This document shows, piece after piece, positions 12,601-24,600 of a stretch of 64,000 nucleotides of DNA. The stretch comes from Chamaea fasciata. Lineage: Eukaryota > Chordata > Aves > Passeriformes > Sylviidae. Below the pieces are notes generated by a model, which worked only from the letters and a program-made list of their open reading frames with translations, ran no database searches and was not told where the DNA came from. The DNA lies in NCBI GenBank assembly GCA_029207755.1, contig JARCOQ010000001.1, forward strand, positions 95,212,640-95,276,639, given 5' to 3'. Position 1 is the stretch's first letter; each line of letters begins with the position of its first letter. The position numbers and the translations under genes were made by a program.

Positions 12601-15600
12601 TATCCAAGTACATTTTTTAAAAACAATTAAAATATGAACTAAAATTCTGAGACTGAAACTTCCACACTATAGAAGGGTGAATCCATTCTTGGCATGTTTA
12701 ACAACAATGAGTCTGAGATAAGCCCCTATACAGAGGGAGAAGTGAGAGTTGTGTTGAATAGTGGCTGCAGTTGCTACCACTTACCTTTGCTGCTATTAAT
12801 GAATTGCCGTTTGACAGACTGCCCTTTCAAAGATCAAATGTTTGATGTGCCAATTCTTTTCTAGCACACAGGATGTCCAAAACCATAGGATTTTCCTTTC
12901 CTGGCTGCACCCAAAATATGACAGTGGCTTTCCATACACAGGGAAATGACAGACTCAGAACCAGAGAATGTAAATGACCCCATCCCCCCAAAAAACCCCC
13001 AAACCCGAGGCAGTGCCTTGTTCTTTAAATTTAGCTGCTTCTGAGGTTTCTTCTTGTCTGGGATTTCCAGAGAAATCAAACTCCTCCAAATAAGACAATG
13101 TGGTTGGGGGGGCTTCCACTGGCTCAGCCAACGTATCTTCAGGCTAAAAAAAAAATCCCAAGGAACGGTTTAGAGCAAAGGCTTATCACATGTTTTAAGG
13201 GAAGGACCACTCGATTACCTTCCTCAAAGCACAGCAATCAGAACCACCATATCTATCAAGCAAACCAGAATTCTGAGAAAAACTAGTGTAGTACTTTTGG
13301 ACCCCATTCCTCCAAAGCAAGGGATGTACACTTGACAAACCCATAGAGAGGGAGGAAACCATAAGTATTGTACACTTGTCAGAGACTGCATTTCCAAGAA
13401 GGACCTTTGGCTTGTTTCATTCCAGCTCAGCATTGCTTTACCTATTAAACTGTCTTTATCTCAACCCATGAGTTTTCTGACTTCTCTTCCAATTCTCTGC
13501 CCATCCCACTGGTGGGGCAATAAGGGAGTGGCTGTGTGGTGCTTAGTGGCCAGCTGGGATTAAGTCACATCTTTCAGAAGGAGGAATATAAGCAAAAAAT
13601 TATACTATTGCTGTGTGTAATTTTGAACCATGCAGTAATTATGAAGATTATTAAACAGAAGCTAAAAACAATAGCTAAAAGAATTGATATTTTTCTGGAT
13701 AGAGAAGCTAGACATCTTTCCTGAATTAGCTACAGTTTTATCCAAATGAGAAAAAGTCAAGGCACAGTAAGATTTCATGGATTAAATTTTGTGGTGTGAT
13801 GTTGTCCTGGGGTGACGGTGTGAGGTTTGTATCCCCAGTCATCTGTTGGGCCTGGGAGCAGGGGGAAGAGGCATGTGGTTTGTTTTCAGAAACTTTCCTC
13901 CGCTGACTGGCCTTGAGAGTCAGGTTCAGCAACACACAGCGAGGGATGGAGAGATCTTCTTTTTCTTGCTTCGTGCTTTTTTTCTCTCAGTAGTTAGTTA
14001 GTTAGTTAGTTAGTAGCTAGCAGAGGGGGAGAACCTTCACTTTCTTTTTTCTCCTCCTGTGGTTTTTTTTTTCCTTTTTTCTTTCCTGTTTTTTTTTTTT
14101 TTCTTTCCCCCTCCTTTTTTTTGCCTTCCCTTGGACCTGATAAAATCTCTCCGGACTGAGGACCCAGAGGAGTGCTGTGGGGGGCTCGCACCTGGAACCA
14201 CCAAGATCCATCCTGCGCAGCAACGTTTCCCAGCGCCAGAGGGACTGAGACAGAGCAACCACCTCCAGGAAGGACTTCTTTTCTAAATCTGTCATCTCTC
14301 CAGAGCTGCACAAAGTTCTTGTCATTGGGTATTGTCCAATTTATTGTGCTGGGGAGTGCTTTGCCTGTTTAATAAACGGGGTTCTTTCCACTTCTGTCTG
14401 AGGAGGTTTGGTTTTTTTTCCCCGAATGGGTTGGGGGAGGGAAGGGAGGGCCCCTGAGGAGGTTTCCTCCCAAATCTGCCTTAAACCTCTACAGCTTTTC
14501 TAGTATGAGGGCTGAGATTTCTAGAGGGGCTGATGAAACCCCTGACCCAGGAGTAGACCCAGGCATAGAAAATCCTGAGTGGTGTGGAGAATGGGAGGAT
14601 ATGGGCCAACTCCTGAAGGAATTTTCTGATTCTACAGTCTGGGACTTCCCACATGAACAAATTCAGAATCCAGCTGAGGTGGGGAAATATCTGAAAGAGA
14701 AGTACCATGATGCCTCTAAAGGGGAAAAGATAATTGCAGTAAGCTGGGCCCTGGCATATGCTTATCACACACTGCTGGATACTGTAGGGCAGCAGACGGA
14801 GGCAGGGGGGCAGGGATACAAATCAACAGCTACCCCAGTCACTCAGGCTGCAGCCAACACCCCAGTCATGAAGCCAGCAGCTAAATCAGAACCTGAGCCT
14901 GAGTCGGCAGCTAAACCAGACAGTAAGCTTAAGCCCCTGGCAGTTGCTCCAGCAAAGAAGCACACACAGAAAACCGATTGACCAGTGGACGACGATGACC
15001 CAGGAGAAGGACCTTCACCAAAATCAGAAGCCAAAGCATTGGGCACAGGATCAGAAGCCAATATTGATTCCATTTCCCTGAAGGACCTCCGGGGCCTAAG
15101 AAAGGATTACAGGCGACAACCTGATGAATCTATAATTAGTTGGTTAGTCCGTCTTTGGGATGCTGCAGGCGAGGCTACAATTCTGGACGGCACTGAAGCG
15201 AGGCATTTGGGATCCCTGTCACTTGATCCAGTCATCAACCAACAGATGCTGAGAGAAGCTAATCCTTGCAGTTTCTGGGTATGGGTCCTAGGAAGCGTGG
15301 CAAAAAGATACCTGTGTGCAGATGAACTCTATATGCAGCAAACCCAGTGGAAGACCATAGAACAAGGGATTCAATGCTTGAGAGAAATGGCAGTGGCAGA
15401 GATGGTCTTCTCAGATGTCATAAACACTAGGAACCCAGACTTGGTACCACATACATCTGTGATGTGGCGAAAACTTATATGACTTGGGCCACAAGAATAC
15501 TCTTCTGCTTTAGCAATAATGAAGTGGGAGGACATGGAGGAGACTGTGCTTGATTTGGCAAAGAAGCTCTGGGCATATGCAGATGCTTTGCATGGCTCAA

Positions 15601-18600
15601 CACATGCCAGAATTGCAGCTGTAGAAACACGTCTTCAGAAACTAGAAGATAAGGTGGAGGAGAATCATAAGAGGCTCAGGGAGGAGATTAGAGAGGACCT
15701 TCTCCAAATCTCGGCAGTACAGATCAGAGGTTCTGGTACCCAATGCAGACATTCCCCAGATAGGGAGAGAAGGTACACTCCACGAGCTGAGCTGTGGTTC
15801 TTCCTGCGTCATTGCAGAGAAAACATAAAGAGATGGGATGGAAAATCTACTGCTGCTCTGGCACAACAGGTGCATGAAGTGAAGGAAGGGGAAACTCAGA
15901 GAGGAAGTTCCACCAAAAGGGAAGCAGCTCCAGTTGCCCGTAGATGAACTGCCAGGTATGATGATGATGACATGTCTGACCCCCTTGAAGGAACCTCTAA
16001 GACATATGTCCAAGAAAAGAAGGATAACCAGGCTTAGAGGGGCCCTGCCTCTAGTCGGGTAGAGGCTAAGGAAAATCGCGTTTTTTGGACTGTGTGGATT
16101 TGTTGGCCTGGCACATCTGAACCACAAGAATATAAGGCCTTGGTCGATACTGGTGCACAGTGCACATTAATGCCATCAAGACATGCAGGGCCAGAATCTG
16201 TCTCTATCACTGGTGTGACAGGGGGATCACAGGATTTTACTTTGGTGGAAGCAGATGTGAGCCTGACTGGAAATGAATGGAAGAAACACCCTATTATGAC
16301 TGGCTCAGAGGCCCCATGCATTTTGGGGTACCTCCAAAGTGGGTATTTCAAACACCCAAAGGGACTCAGGTGGGCATTTGGGATAGTGGCTGTAGTGACA
16401 GAGAGCATCTGGCAATTGAACACCCTGCCTGGACTGTCCGAGAATCCATCTACAGTAGGATTTCTGAAGGGGGAAGAGCAACAGGTACCAATTGCCACTT
16501 TGATAGTGCACTGCCAGCAGTATAGAACAACCCGAGATGCTGTGATCCCCATCCATAAGATGATCTGAGAGCTGGAGAGCCAAGGGGTGGTCAGTAAAAC
16601 CCACTCACCCTTCAACAGCCCCTTATTTCATGCATTAAATGTTGTGGTGTGATGTAAAATGCAGAGCAGTCATCAAGCCCTAGGTGATTTTGCTGCCATT
16701 TGGAAAGACCCCACCTGGCTTCAGAAATTCAAGAAAAGTAAAGTGTAAATCCTGCATCCAGTGAGAAATTACTCCATGCAGCAGTACCAGCTGGGGTGAG
16801 CTGCCTGTCTTTAGATCACTTAGAGAAAGATGAAAGAGCAAGGACTGCCTCAAGAAGGCTCAGAACAATCTTATCAATGCGTAGAAGATCCTGATAAGAG
16901 GGAGTAAAGAAGACGCAGAATCAGATCCTTCTCACTGGCTGTAGCCAGTGAAAGGAAAAAAGATAATGAACACACATTAACATACATACATAACATAATT
17001 CAGGCTCTATGTCAGAAAAAAACCTGCATTGAAACAGAGAAGCTGTGGAGTCTCCATTCTCGAGGAAAACCAACTGGCACTGAACAACCTGCTCATTGAG
17101 CAACCAGCTGTATTCAGCTCTGCTTTGAAAAGGGAATTGGACAGGACAATTTTCAAAAGTCCCTTTCAGACTCAACTAGTTTGTGATTCTGTGCAAAGCA
17201 CAAGGCAGGCCAAAATTAGTTTAATGAGCTCATATGTAAAAGGAAAAAAAAAATTTATTCAAACACATCAGCAGCAGGAGGCTGGGTCAATATTTAATAA
17301 AGTTATAAAACGAGTGATCAGAGAATTTGAAGTCTATAATAGAAAAAACCAAGGTTTTCTTCCATTCATGTTGACCCTGGAAGAGTTAAAATTCCTGAAG
17401 AAAAATGTTCTTGGGAAACTCAGCAGCAGATCTGACTAAAACTGAAGTCTTGGTATGAAAAGGGTAGGAAACACAGTGAGTGAATGACAGGACATCACAA
17501 CCAGAAAGTATTTGCCCATGGGTTCTGTAAGATTCAACAGTGAAATAGATGAAGTATGTACAATATCAGACAAATGTGAGAATGGTTTCTGTGAAGTTAT
17601 TTCTCAGAAACCTACTGATTTTCTCTAAAGGAACCAATGAGAACTTTTATTAAAAAGAATGATTGACACAAGCAGCATGGAAACTTTCGTTGTGAGGGGT
17701 GGACTGGAATAATTAAGACTGGTACAAAAAGTGAGGAGGACACGATGTGTTAGAAATCTCTAAATATAGTAAGAAACAGCTCTTTACTCTGTCATCCAGC
17801 CCATGAACCACCAAATGAGAGTCACAGTTAGCATGTTCAGAAGGGCAATAAAAAGGCGCACGTTCTTCACTAAACGTCATTCAATTAGATAAGGAATTCT
17901 GCAGCAGGAATCAGAGGGTGGTAAAATTTTCATGTGTTAAAAAAAATCCCAAACAACAAAACAAGAAATTCAAGGATGAATAACTCAGCTAAGTTCCACT
18001 AACCACATATACTCTTGACTCAAGCATTTCCTGAGATAAAAATTAATGCAGAGTAAAAGAGTGTTCCCAGGAACTGTCATATATATTTTCCCAATCTTGT
18101 ATTCTTGTAATCTCTTCCCAAGATCTGGTTGCTGATTGTTGTCAAATATTCCAGATTTTTTATCTAGCACTGTGCCATCATTCTCACGGATGGGTACATG
18201 TTGTTCTCATGGGAGCCCTTGGAAATTGCCAAATATGAAAGCTACCAATCAAATCCAGACCCCACCCTTCAGAAGAGTAATATTAAAGCAGAATTTTAAA
18301 GTAAATAAATCAAAAAAAATTTACCCTCATGGGAAGACGAGAAGGTGCAAGGACTTCTTGTGCCTCAGAAATGTCATATTCTTGAATGCTGCCATTGCCA
18401 CTGCTGTCCCCCGAAGCCTATGCAAAACCCAGTTATTGGGAGAAAGTTCACAAAAGTCAGGGAAAAAAGCATGATGTCCAAGGAACTGGCCATTTAAATG
18501 CAGGAAAATGCCCCTTTTCTTGACTGGCAAAGCCTCAGTGCCATTATGATGTTAACTTATTTCAGTGCTTACAGCTTTCCATGAAAATGAACCTTCAGAA

Positions 18601-21600
18601 AAATAAAACCCATAGTTTGTTTCCTGAAAGGTGTTTTAGACAAAATAAAATAATACTTTTTTAAAAAAAAAGGTTTGGGGGTTGTACAGGAAAAGAAATC
18701 TGCCCCACATATAGTTTGAAGTATGATACAATATTTCCAAGAAAAAAATACTACATCTAGTGTTATGAAAGATGTCAAATGGAAATTTATTTTGAAATCT
18801 CTGAGGCATTGAGGAATACTTTGTAAGAATACTTACATAAGGATCATCATCTTCACAATGATCTTCAGTAGCCCTTGGGTCAGATTTGATTGTCAGATGT
18901 TGAATCGAGCCCTGCATGGAACATCAAAAACATTTCAAGGAAGTAATATTTTAAGCAGCATATGTGAAGGTGGAGGGGTGGGAAATAAACAAAGCAACAA
19001 AATACCTCAAACTGTGTTCTGATTTATTTGGAAAATGGTCTGAAGTATAAAATTTCACGATAATAATCCAAATATAAAGACATAAATACGTTCACAAATT
19101 TCCTTTTGCAAAATGTAGAGCAAAAGAAAGCTGCCAGAATACGACTGTCATGTCGCAATGACACTATGATCACCACACCGTATTGTTAGTGCCCCAGCTG
19201 AAGGATCTAGTCCTGGATTATGCCATACACTCTGTTAAACACTGTCTGCTTTTTGTAGTTAAGAGGTGCACTGCAGCTCCAGAAAACCCTGGTATGTGAA
19301 AGCCCTAAAAATGGAGACAAAGGATGGTATGGGAATACTAGTTAGTGATGAAGAGAGTCAGGAAGAAACCAGTTTAAAACTTTCCAGAGAGGAAATAAAC
19401 GAGATGGATTTTCTGATAACAATCAGAAAATTCAGTTTCTTTTTACAGAGTCACAAACTGTACTTCTCAGCCTGGCATGCTGAAGGAGATGTAACAATTT
19501 CATTTAAAACATTTAACAATTGTTTCTGCAAAGACTCAAAGTGTTTAAGAAATGTGGGGGATGCTTCCTTATTATAAGATCTCACAGATGTGATGCACAA
19601 TAGGACACAAAGATAGATATTCAAGTCAAGAACCTGCTTACATGTAACACACCACCTAGAATATTTTAGAAAGGAATCAAATTTGCGATTCTATCTTTAA
19701 AAATCATCTAATTTATCTACCTCTCAAGACCATGAAACTCATGCACTTGGTGCCTCCTGAGTTTGCCAGCCTTCTGAGGCAATAGCTCAGTAATCTCGAC
19801 ATCCTATTTCACTCAAAACTTAATGGGCAACTCAGATATTGAATGATGGCAGACTGACTGAACAGTTCACTGAAAAATCATACATGAAAGGAGGCACAAC
19901 CAATTAAGCAGTCTCCTGGAAGTGATCTTTTTTTCACAGTACAAGTGAATCACATTTAGAGAACACATTTTTCTCCTCTTGTTTTAATTTGTGGCCCCAG
20001 ACAGTAAAGAAAGCAAAATGGAGAGCTCTAATGTTTCCCAAGTGTTAATGCTTGCCAATTCCTCAATTTCTCCAAGTAGGAAAGTTAGGGACCAATCTGC
20101 ATTATAGGGATGGTAGGTATGCAATATTTAACTCCCTCTCTGGGTCCTATAGCTGCTGCTGCCTTCCCTGTAAAAACTAGTTTGCAGCATCTGGCATCAT
20201 CACTGATTCAGATATACTTGGTTGTTGTTTACAAGCATCATGGCTAGATTTGCCTTTAGTTTCAATTAATCTGATGATAGTTGTGTCCTTTTGTGTCTGA
20301 CAGACAGAGCCTTAGACACAAGAACTCGCATTAGCCAGAGCAAACCAGCATCTGACATCTATTCATTTGCACAATCTGCTATGATTTATTTCTGTTTTAG
20401 GCAATTAATGTAAACAGTTCTTGGCATAGAAACAGAGTTTGAGTGAGGTTCATTTAGTTTTTCTACTCAAAAGCAATTGGGACATATGATGCATGAAGAA
20501 ATAAAGGCACAGGAACCTAGAGTACAAGTCACAAATGGTGCTAATGAAGCACTCAGAGTATTGGCTGAAATGTATGTACTCTGTAGTAGACAGAACAGCC
20601 TGTTTCAGTGGAAATGCGTGACAGCGTCATCCACCATGCATTTCTGTCATCATATTTACAGATTTATTGGTGATAATCTCAACAAGCGATCATCATATGT
20701 GTTCTCCAGGTGGGATACCAAAGCATTTTCCTTTTCCTGAATGTTTGTCAACCCTACTTAGTGATCAGGCATTCACAATACTACCGTCCTTCTAGTTGCC
20801 TGAGAAAGGTAGCACCAACATGCAGTTTTTGTACATATCACTTTGCACCCTTTATTTCCTGCTAATCCATATAGTTCTGTGGTTCTAGGTGCTTAAACTA
20901 GTCAGACAAATTATAAAAGTACATTAAACTTGCTGCTTAACAGGTGGAACTTACAACCTGCCAGTATGCCTGAACTTTGGAAAGAACATCTTTATGTCCT
21001 ACAGAAACGAATCCACTGTTTTGTGCTGCTGCTTGACGAACTTAGAAGAGACATTAATCTCACAAAACACAATACAAGTTCTGGAGTCCAGGATATACAA
21101 AAATAGAACAGATAAAGTGTGACATTTTCCTTTCCATTTGACATTGAGTTGATCTCACAGATGCTGGGTGCTCTCAGTGGCTGAGAATTTAAGTCAGGAT
21201 GCAGCAGGAAGGATGCTTGCACTCAAGCTAAGAAGGCTTCCTAGTAGTGGTTTTGGTGCATTCTATTTCCTAAAGCACCTGATAAGCTTCAAATAACATA
21301 TAAATTGTAAAAATACACCCTTATCTTCCAACTATCTTTACCTCTGATGTCATCATTCTCCTTCTGATGTTGAATATGAATACCTAACTAATAAACATTT
21401 AAAACACTGACTAAATAATAAAGTATTCTCAGAAATTAGGAAAATGAATTTTCTGAAATCTGCCCTTCTTAGAAAGGCCATAAAAAAATTATGTGACATA
21501 TTTACTTTGAAATTTCTAATATTCAAACTGAAGATTTGGCTTAATATCTGGACTATTAATAAAATTCTGAGGCTCTCAGAACATTTGCATATCAAACCAG

Positions 21601-24600
21601 AGGTTATGTAACTTCACTGCCCAAACCCTATCTAGGTATGGAAAATAAGCCATATGATTTGACCCTCACTTGAGATATAACCTCTGTAAGCAGGGTTTCT
21701 TGGGTACAGAGTACATGCATTAAGCACTGAGCCATGTGAATTTATCAGACAGCACTTACTGTGAACTTTTCCAGTCCCGTGGCTCCTGCATTACCCACAA
21801 ATATCCCAGAGCCAGATTCAAATACCAAGGTTCGAGCAGACCTTTGAAACCGAAGCCTCTGATATTCTTCACAGTCCATGAACAAAGCAATATCATTTCC
21901 CTCAACAGTCACTGTAAACTTATTCCACCTGTTAGTCATCACTGGCACTTTAAAGGAAGCAGCCTCTCGGGAGATATGGGATCCAGACTCTGTGTAGTAC
22001 ATGATTATTCTCTGGGTGCTGTCATCAACTGGTGAAATCCTCAGTCCCAGGTAGATCCTCTTCTGGAAGGCATCTGTTATTGCAAAGAGCACTCCTCCAC
22101 GATCACTGTTGGGTTTTACGGTTACCACGATAGCAAAATCTCGGTAGAAAGGCGATGGTATTATAGCACTGGTCAGCCGGCCAATGTTGGAATCTGGACC
22201 AAAGCTGTAAGCTGGGAACCCTCCATAGCCCGTGACAAAGTAGATGGAAGGAGGAAGAGGGACTCCTATTAACTCCGTGAGGTCAAGGTGTCCTTTTGAG
22301 CCTCGTTCTGTGCATGAGAAAAAGCGAGTTACTTATCCTTGAGGTACACAGCCCATTTGATTTACATGATTTACGAAAGGCCTGAAAAACTGAAATGCAG
22401 TGTTATAATACCAGGAACATACTTCTGATACTTCAGGCCACAGTCCAGGTGGTGCTTAAACACATCTAGCTATGTACACACGTCATTTTTTGTCATTTGA
22501 CTCATGGAGGTTACACATATGCTAAAGGAAGGCACATATAAACATTTGGTGCAATTGAATGGCAACAAGTATTTCCTGCAACATATATTTACTTCAGCTG
22601 TCCATAAACTGCAAAAAAATCTGAATGTTCTTGCATAGTGGATTCAGTGGAAAATGAGCAACATCTTAAATGTATTGAGATCCCTTTTTTCTCACTAAGA
22701 CAGCAATAGCTTCCTACAAACAGCATGGCAGAGTTCTGCCAAACAGGATGAAATTTACAGTGGGTTTTCTTTAGCCCTTGCAGTTACCTGTGTCTACAAC
22801 AGAGGTTAGATTTTATTTATGCCCTATTTTCACATTTATCTCCTTAATTGCACTGCATACATAACAAATACTGTTCAGCAATCAAAACTCAGTTTTGAAA
22901 GGAGAGTATTTACACTTTGGCAAACATGCAGACTTATGTATCTCTGCCAAACATGCCCAGAGAGACAACTCCCACCGGGTAATGAAGGAACAATGACAAC
23001 ATCTAAGTATCTTCTACCAATTTTAACTAGAACCTTGGGGAGGCACACTCTAGCAGCATACCAGAAACACAACTACCGATTTTCTTCTAAGAAGTAAAGG
23101 TAAGCAAGAAAGGATGACATTTTTAATCATAATGACCCATTCGGATCTGAAGCTATACAGAAATCTTCTTTCAATTTTTAAATTTATTCAATTGCCTGTG
23201 ACTGTAATGGCTATATAGGCTGAATTAATCCAAATGGAGTAGTAATGGAAAAGGTATGATAGTCCATCTGAATGCCACAACCAAAATGAACTGAAAAACT
23301 TTGCTTAACATACCTGACTAAAATCTGGCAAAATAAAAGAGTCTTACTCTTCGCTCTGTAAACTGACAAACTGGTTCTGATGAAGAGTAGACAGTTTATT
23401 CAGCTGCAATGTGCTTCTGTTATTCATTGCTCATATGCAGTACCAAGCTGGAATGTGCATGGCAAAGTGTCTTCCATTCTATGAGTGGCTTTGCAAAGAA
23501 GTTGTAAAGTGTTCTTGCTGTGCCAAAGATGTTATACTACTAGTAGAAATAAATCCTAATCTATCTTCTTCTCTGTACTTTATAATCATAGAATCATAAA
23601 AGCTGGAAAAGACCTCCAAGATCATGGAGCCCAAATGTTAATGCAGCCCCACTGTGTTCACCACTAAACCATGTCCTCAACTGCCACATCCACACACCTT
23701 TTGAACACTGCCAAGGAGAAGTCATTAACTGAAGAAAGATTGATGTGCTTCATACAGAAAGAATTGCCCTGAAATATTTTTGAAAGTATAGATGTTTTGT
23801 TTAGAAAAACTAGCTTCTCATCCAGAAACCAAATCCCTTTGGCATTTTTAAATGCTTTGCCAGAGATTTTTTTTTCTTTTCTTTTTTTTTTCCTCCCTTC
23901 CCAATAGCTTTAAATACTTCTTTTCTGGCCAAACACAGCAAACAATATTTTGATTGTGAGTCTAATATTGGGACATGCTTTCTATTCACACATACATACA
24001 CATAAAGGACCCTGCACTACAAACAAAATACATAAGCCGTTCCACAAGGGTAAGAAGGTAAGGAAAATAGTGATCTTGAAGGATAATATAGGAACTGTAC
24101 ACAGATACCAAAGCTACATCCAAAGAGTCATGGTAAAGTGACCAAGAAAGGAGATGGACAATTTCTAAGATGTTCAGCCATCAGGCTTGGATAGCAGAAT
24201 ACATCCTAGAAGTGAAGTTAATAAATGCAGCAGTAGTTTCACATTTCCCATTCTCAAGGGAAGATTTGGTGACTGGAAATGAGTCCATTCATTCTCCCCA
24301 CACAACGTGTGGAGCTACAGTCTAGTTGCAGTTTCCCAGACACTTACCCAACAGTAACACACAGAGCCCCAAACACAAGCTCTTTTAGCCCCTGAGACAA
24401 ACAAAACGTGTTTGCAAAAGGTGGCAGCAAAAGAGAGATAATAGTCTGGATTTTCATTTGAGTAAAATAAGTCAGAAGGCCCAGGAAGAGTATGAACTTT
24501 AGCAAGGCTAGGGTAGAACCTTGCACCCATCTGCTGCAGAAAATGCAAATGAAACAAGAAGTATCTAGACAAATTCTGTACTTACAGCTCATACCCAGCT

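Larger units (their letters stand above)
13788..14410 (+). repeat. Probable 5' LTR of the ERV remnant
   Basis: It begins near tgtggtgtgatgttg, carries a TTAG tetranucleotide run (13991-14013), a long C/T-rich tract (about 14040-14120), and AATAAA at 14371-14376 followed by a GT-rich stretch. Exact ends are uncertain, and I could not identify a primer-binding site after it. Confidence 0.6.
13772..16655 (+). mobile_element. ERV-L-like endogenous retrovirus remnant, truncated in pol
   Basis: A plus-strand proviral remnant. The layout is an LTR-like 5' part with a polyadenylation signal (AATAAA at 14371), an untranslated leader, a gag-like region (14505-16034), an aspartic protease (16092-16568), and the first residues of reverse transcriptase, ending about 16622. 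No RT catalytic core, integrase or env is present. Type III (ERV-L) is suggested by gag with a coiled coil and no obvious matrix or zinc knuckle, and by the protease sequence. A 31-bp imperfect direct repeat brackets the element. It lies antisense to COL15A1 in intron 5. Confidence 0.8.
12819..18324 (-). other. COL15A1 intron 5
   Basis: The intron is 5.5 kb and hosts the ERV remnant (13772-16655) and a CR1 3' end (17028-17200). The flanks hold no recognised coding sequence. A short palindrome lies at 16932-16951 (9-bp arms, 2-nt loop). Confidence 0.75.

Noticed and set aside
12785..12823. Alternative acceptor giving a 39-nt exon (GSLSNGNSLIAAK)
   Set aside because: It is open but ends in phase 0, and the next exon would then start with ATG TAG.
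12861..13079. Minus-strand open frame as a further COL15A1 linker exon
   Set aside because: The composition is unlike the linker and there are no matching splice sites in phase.
14006..14325. Lys-rich open frames on the minus strand over the ERV LTR
   Set aside because: They are translations of the C/T-rich LTR tract read backwards.
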